Made by a program: the position numbers and the translations under genes | Notes under the pieces: generated by a model | Databases searched by the model: none | The model's input: the letters and a program-made list of their open reading frames with translations, nothing else | Told to the model about the DNA's origin: nothing | DNA from: RYN-133 sp963708645 | GTDB lineage: Bacteria > Actinomycetota > Actinomycetes > Mycobacteriales > Jatrophihabitantaceae | Reading direction: 5' to 3' | Assembly (NCBI GenBank): GCA_963708645.1 | Contig: CAVPTA010000006.1 | Span: 248,001-312,000 of the forward strand | DNA length: 64,000 nt | Part shown: piece after piece, positions 63,489 to 64,000 of the stretch | Position numbering within the stretch: the first letter of the stretch is position 1 | Layout of the letters: each line of letters starts with the position of its first letter

Positions 63489-64000
63489 ATGACTGCACTC
63501 CCGCTCGTCTTCGACGCCCCACGCCGCGGCAAGCCGCCGGCCCACCTCGCCGACCTCGACTCGTCTGCCCGACGCGCCGCGGTGACATCACTCGGGCTGC
63601 CGGGCTTTCGCGCCGATCAGCTCAGCCGGCACTACTTCACCCGCTTCGAGAGCGATCCGTCCGCAATGACAGACCTGCCCGCTGGGATCCGCGAGCAGGT
63701 TCGCGATGCGCTCATGCCGCCGCTGCTGCGCGAGGTGCGCACTCTCGAAACCGACACCGGGACGACACTCAAGACGCTGTGGCGCCTGCACGACGGCGCC
63801 CTCGTCGAGTCGGTGCTCATGCGCTATCCCGACCGGGTCACCGTGTGCGTATCGAGCCAGGCCGGCTGCGGGATGGCCTGCCCGTTCTGCGCCACCGGCC
63901 AGGGCGGTCTGACCCGCAATCTGTCGACTGCCGAAATCGTCGACCAGGTCGTGGCCGCGGCGCGGGTGGCGCGCGACCGTTTCGGCGCGCGACTGTCGAA
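63489..64000 (+). CDS. rlmN: 23S rRNA/tRNA (adenine-C2)-methyltransferase RlmN, partial at right edge
   Basis: ATG 63489 starts MTALPLVFDAPRRGKPPAHL. LTRNLSTAEIVDQVV and the radical-SAM cluster site CGMACPFC (three Cys) are in frame to the window edge. The N-terminal RNA-binding region reads LGLPGFRADQLSRHYFTRFE. RlmN methylates A2503 of 23S rRNA and A37 of some tRNAs using two SAM. 170 codons are visible; no stop is present because the gene runs off the window. Confidence 0.93.
   Translation, partial: MTALPLVFDAPRRGKPPAHLADLDSSARRAAVTSLGLPGFRADQLSRHYFTRFESDPSAMTDLPAGIREQVRDALMPPLLREVRTLETDTGTTLKTLWRLHDGALVESVLMRYPDRVTVCVSSQAGCGMACPFCATGQGGLTRNLSTAEIVDQVVAAARVARDRFGARLS

Overview
The window is a very GC-rich chromosome segment of an actinomycete. 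The evidence is GTG/TTG start codons, 1-8 bp stop/start overlaps, a DUF2510 protein, DUF2469, SigE-type ECF sigma factors, a LAL-type LuxR regulator and the conserved block rpsP-khpA-rimM-trmD-rplS-lepB-rnhB ... yraN-comM-dprA-xerC ... rpsB-tsf-pyrH-frr-cdsA-rlmN. No genus is claimed; a Frankia- or Jatrophihabitans-like lineage is only a guess. I see no rRNA, tRNA, CRISPR array, insertion sequence or prophage.

Layout. (1) 0-2.5 kb: the tail of an unrecognised protein, a metallo-beta-lactamase-fold hydrolase and a receptor-type Ser/Thr kinase divergent from the ter cluster. (2) 2.6-18.7 kb: a large tellurium-resistance-type (Ter) stress island. It holds four single-domain TerD-family proteins, two TerC/DUF475 membrane proteins, two TerA-like proteins, TelA, a helical protein of unknown function, a hemerythrin, two double-TerD proteins joined by proline-rich linkers, and an overlapping biosynthetic operon (CitE/HpcH-like lyase, a 749-residue PRTase-TRSP-StiP-PELOTA fusion, HAD phosphatase, TerC). 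(3) 18.7-27.3 kb: a molybdenum hydroxylase locus, MoxR AAA-VWA-XdhC-CoxS-CoxL-CoxM-CoxG plus a MobA-like nucleotidyltransferase. CoxL has the form II active-site loop. (4) 27.3-37.6 kb: scramblase-like protein, gamma-carbonic anhydrase, CapA lipoprotein, thrS, HIT protein, amidohydrolase, GntR regulator, MFS transporter, a structured intergenic region and a GH1 glucosidase. (5) 37.8-43 kb: ribosome, tRNA-modification and secretion genes. (6) 43-47.9 kb: accessory insert with a beta-propeller hydrolase-like protein, a sulfotransferase and two convergent sigma/anti-sigma-like modules. (7) 48-52.9 kb: yraN, comM, dprA, xerC, M23 peptidase. (8) 53-57.9 kb: a 46-residue protein, LAL regulator, acylphosphatase, alpha/beta hydrolase and a secreted protein. 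(9) 58-64 kb: rpsB, tsf, pyrH, frr, cdsA, a P-loop kinase, a truncated haemoglobin and the start of rlmN.

How the parts work together (inference from known families): TerD/TerA proteins bind calcium or other ligands, TerC and TelA act at the membrane, and the lyase/PRTase/HAD operon is the kind of module proposed to make a nucleoside-like metabolite in Ter-linked stress responses. The divergent kinase could sense the same stress. The cox locus forms one enzyme with its maturation factors.

Data quality: about 23 of some 68 genes, including rpsP, rimM, trmD, lepB and rpsB, read well only if one or more single-base frameshifts are assumed. Such genes are given here as one CDS spanning the frames. 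Because housekeeping genes are hit, I take most of these as sequencing or assembly indels rather than real pseudogenes. Exceptional non-coding structures are a nested palindromic repeat present twice, a 49-51 bp element present twice at start codons in the ter island, a 15-bp perfect terminator hairpin and a 24-bp hairpin before rlmN.
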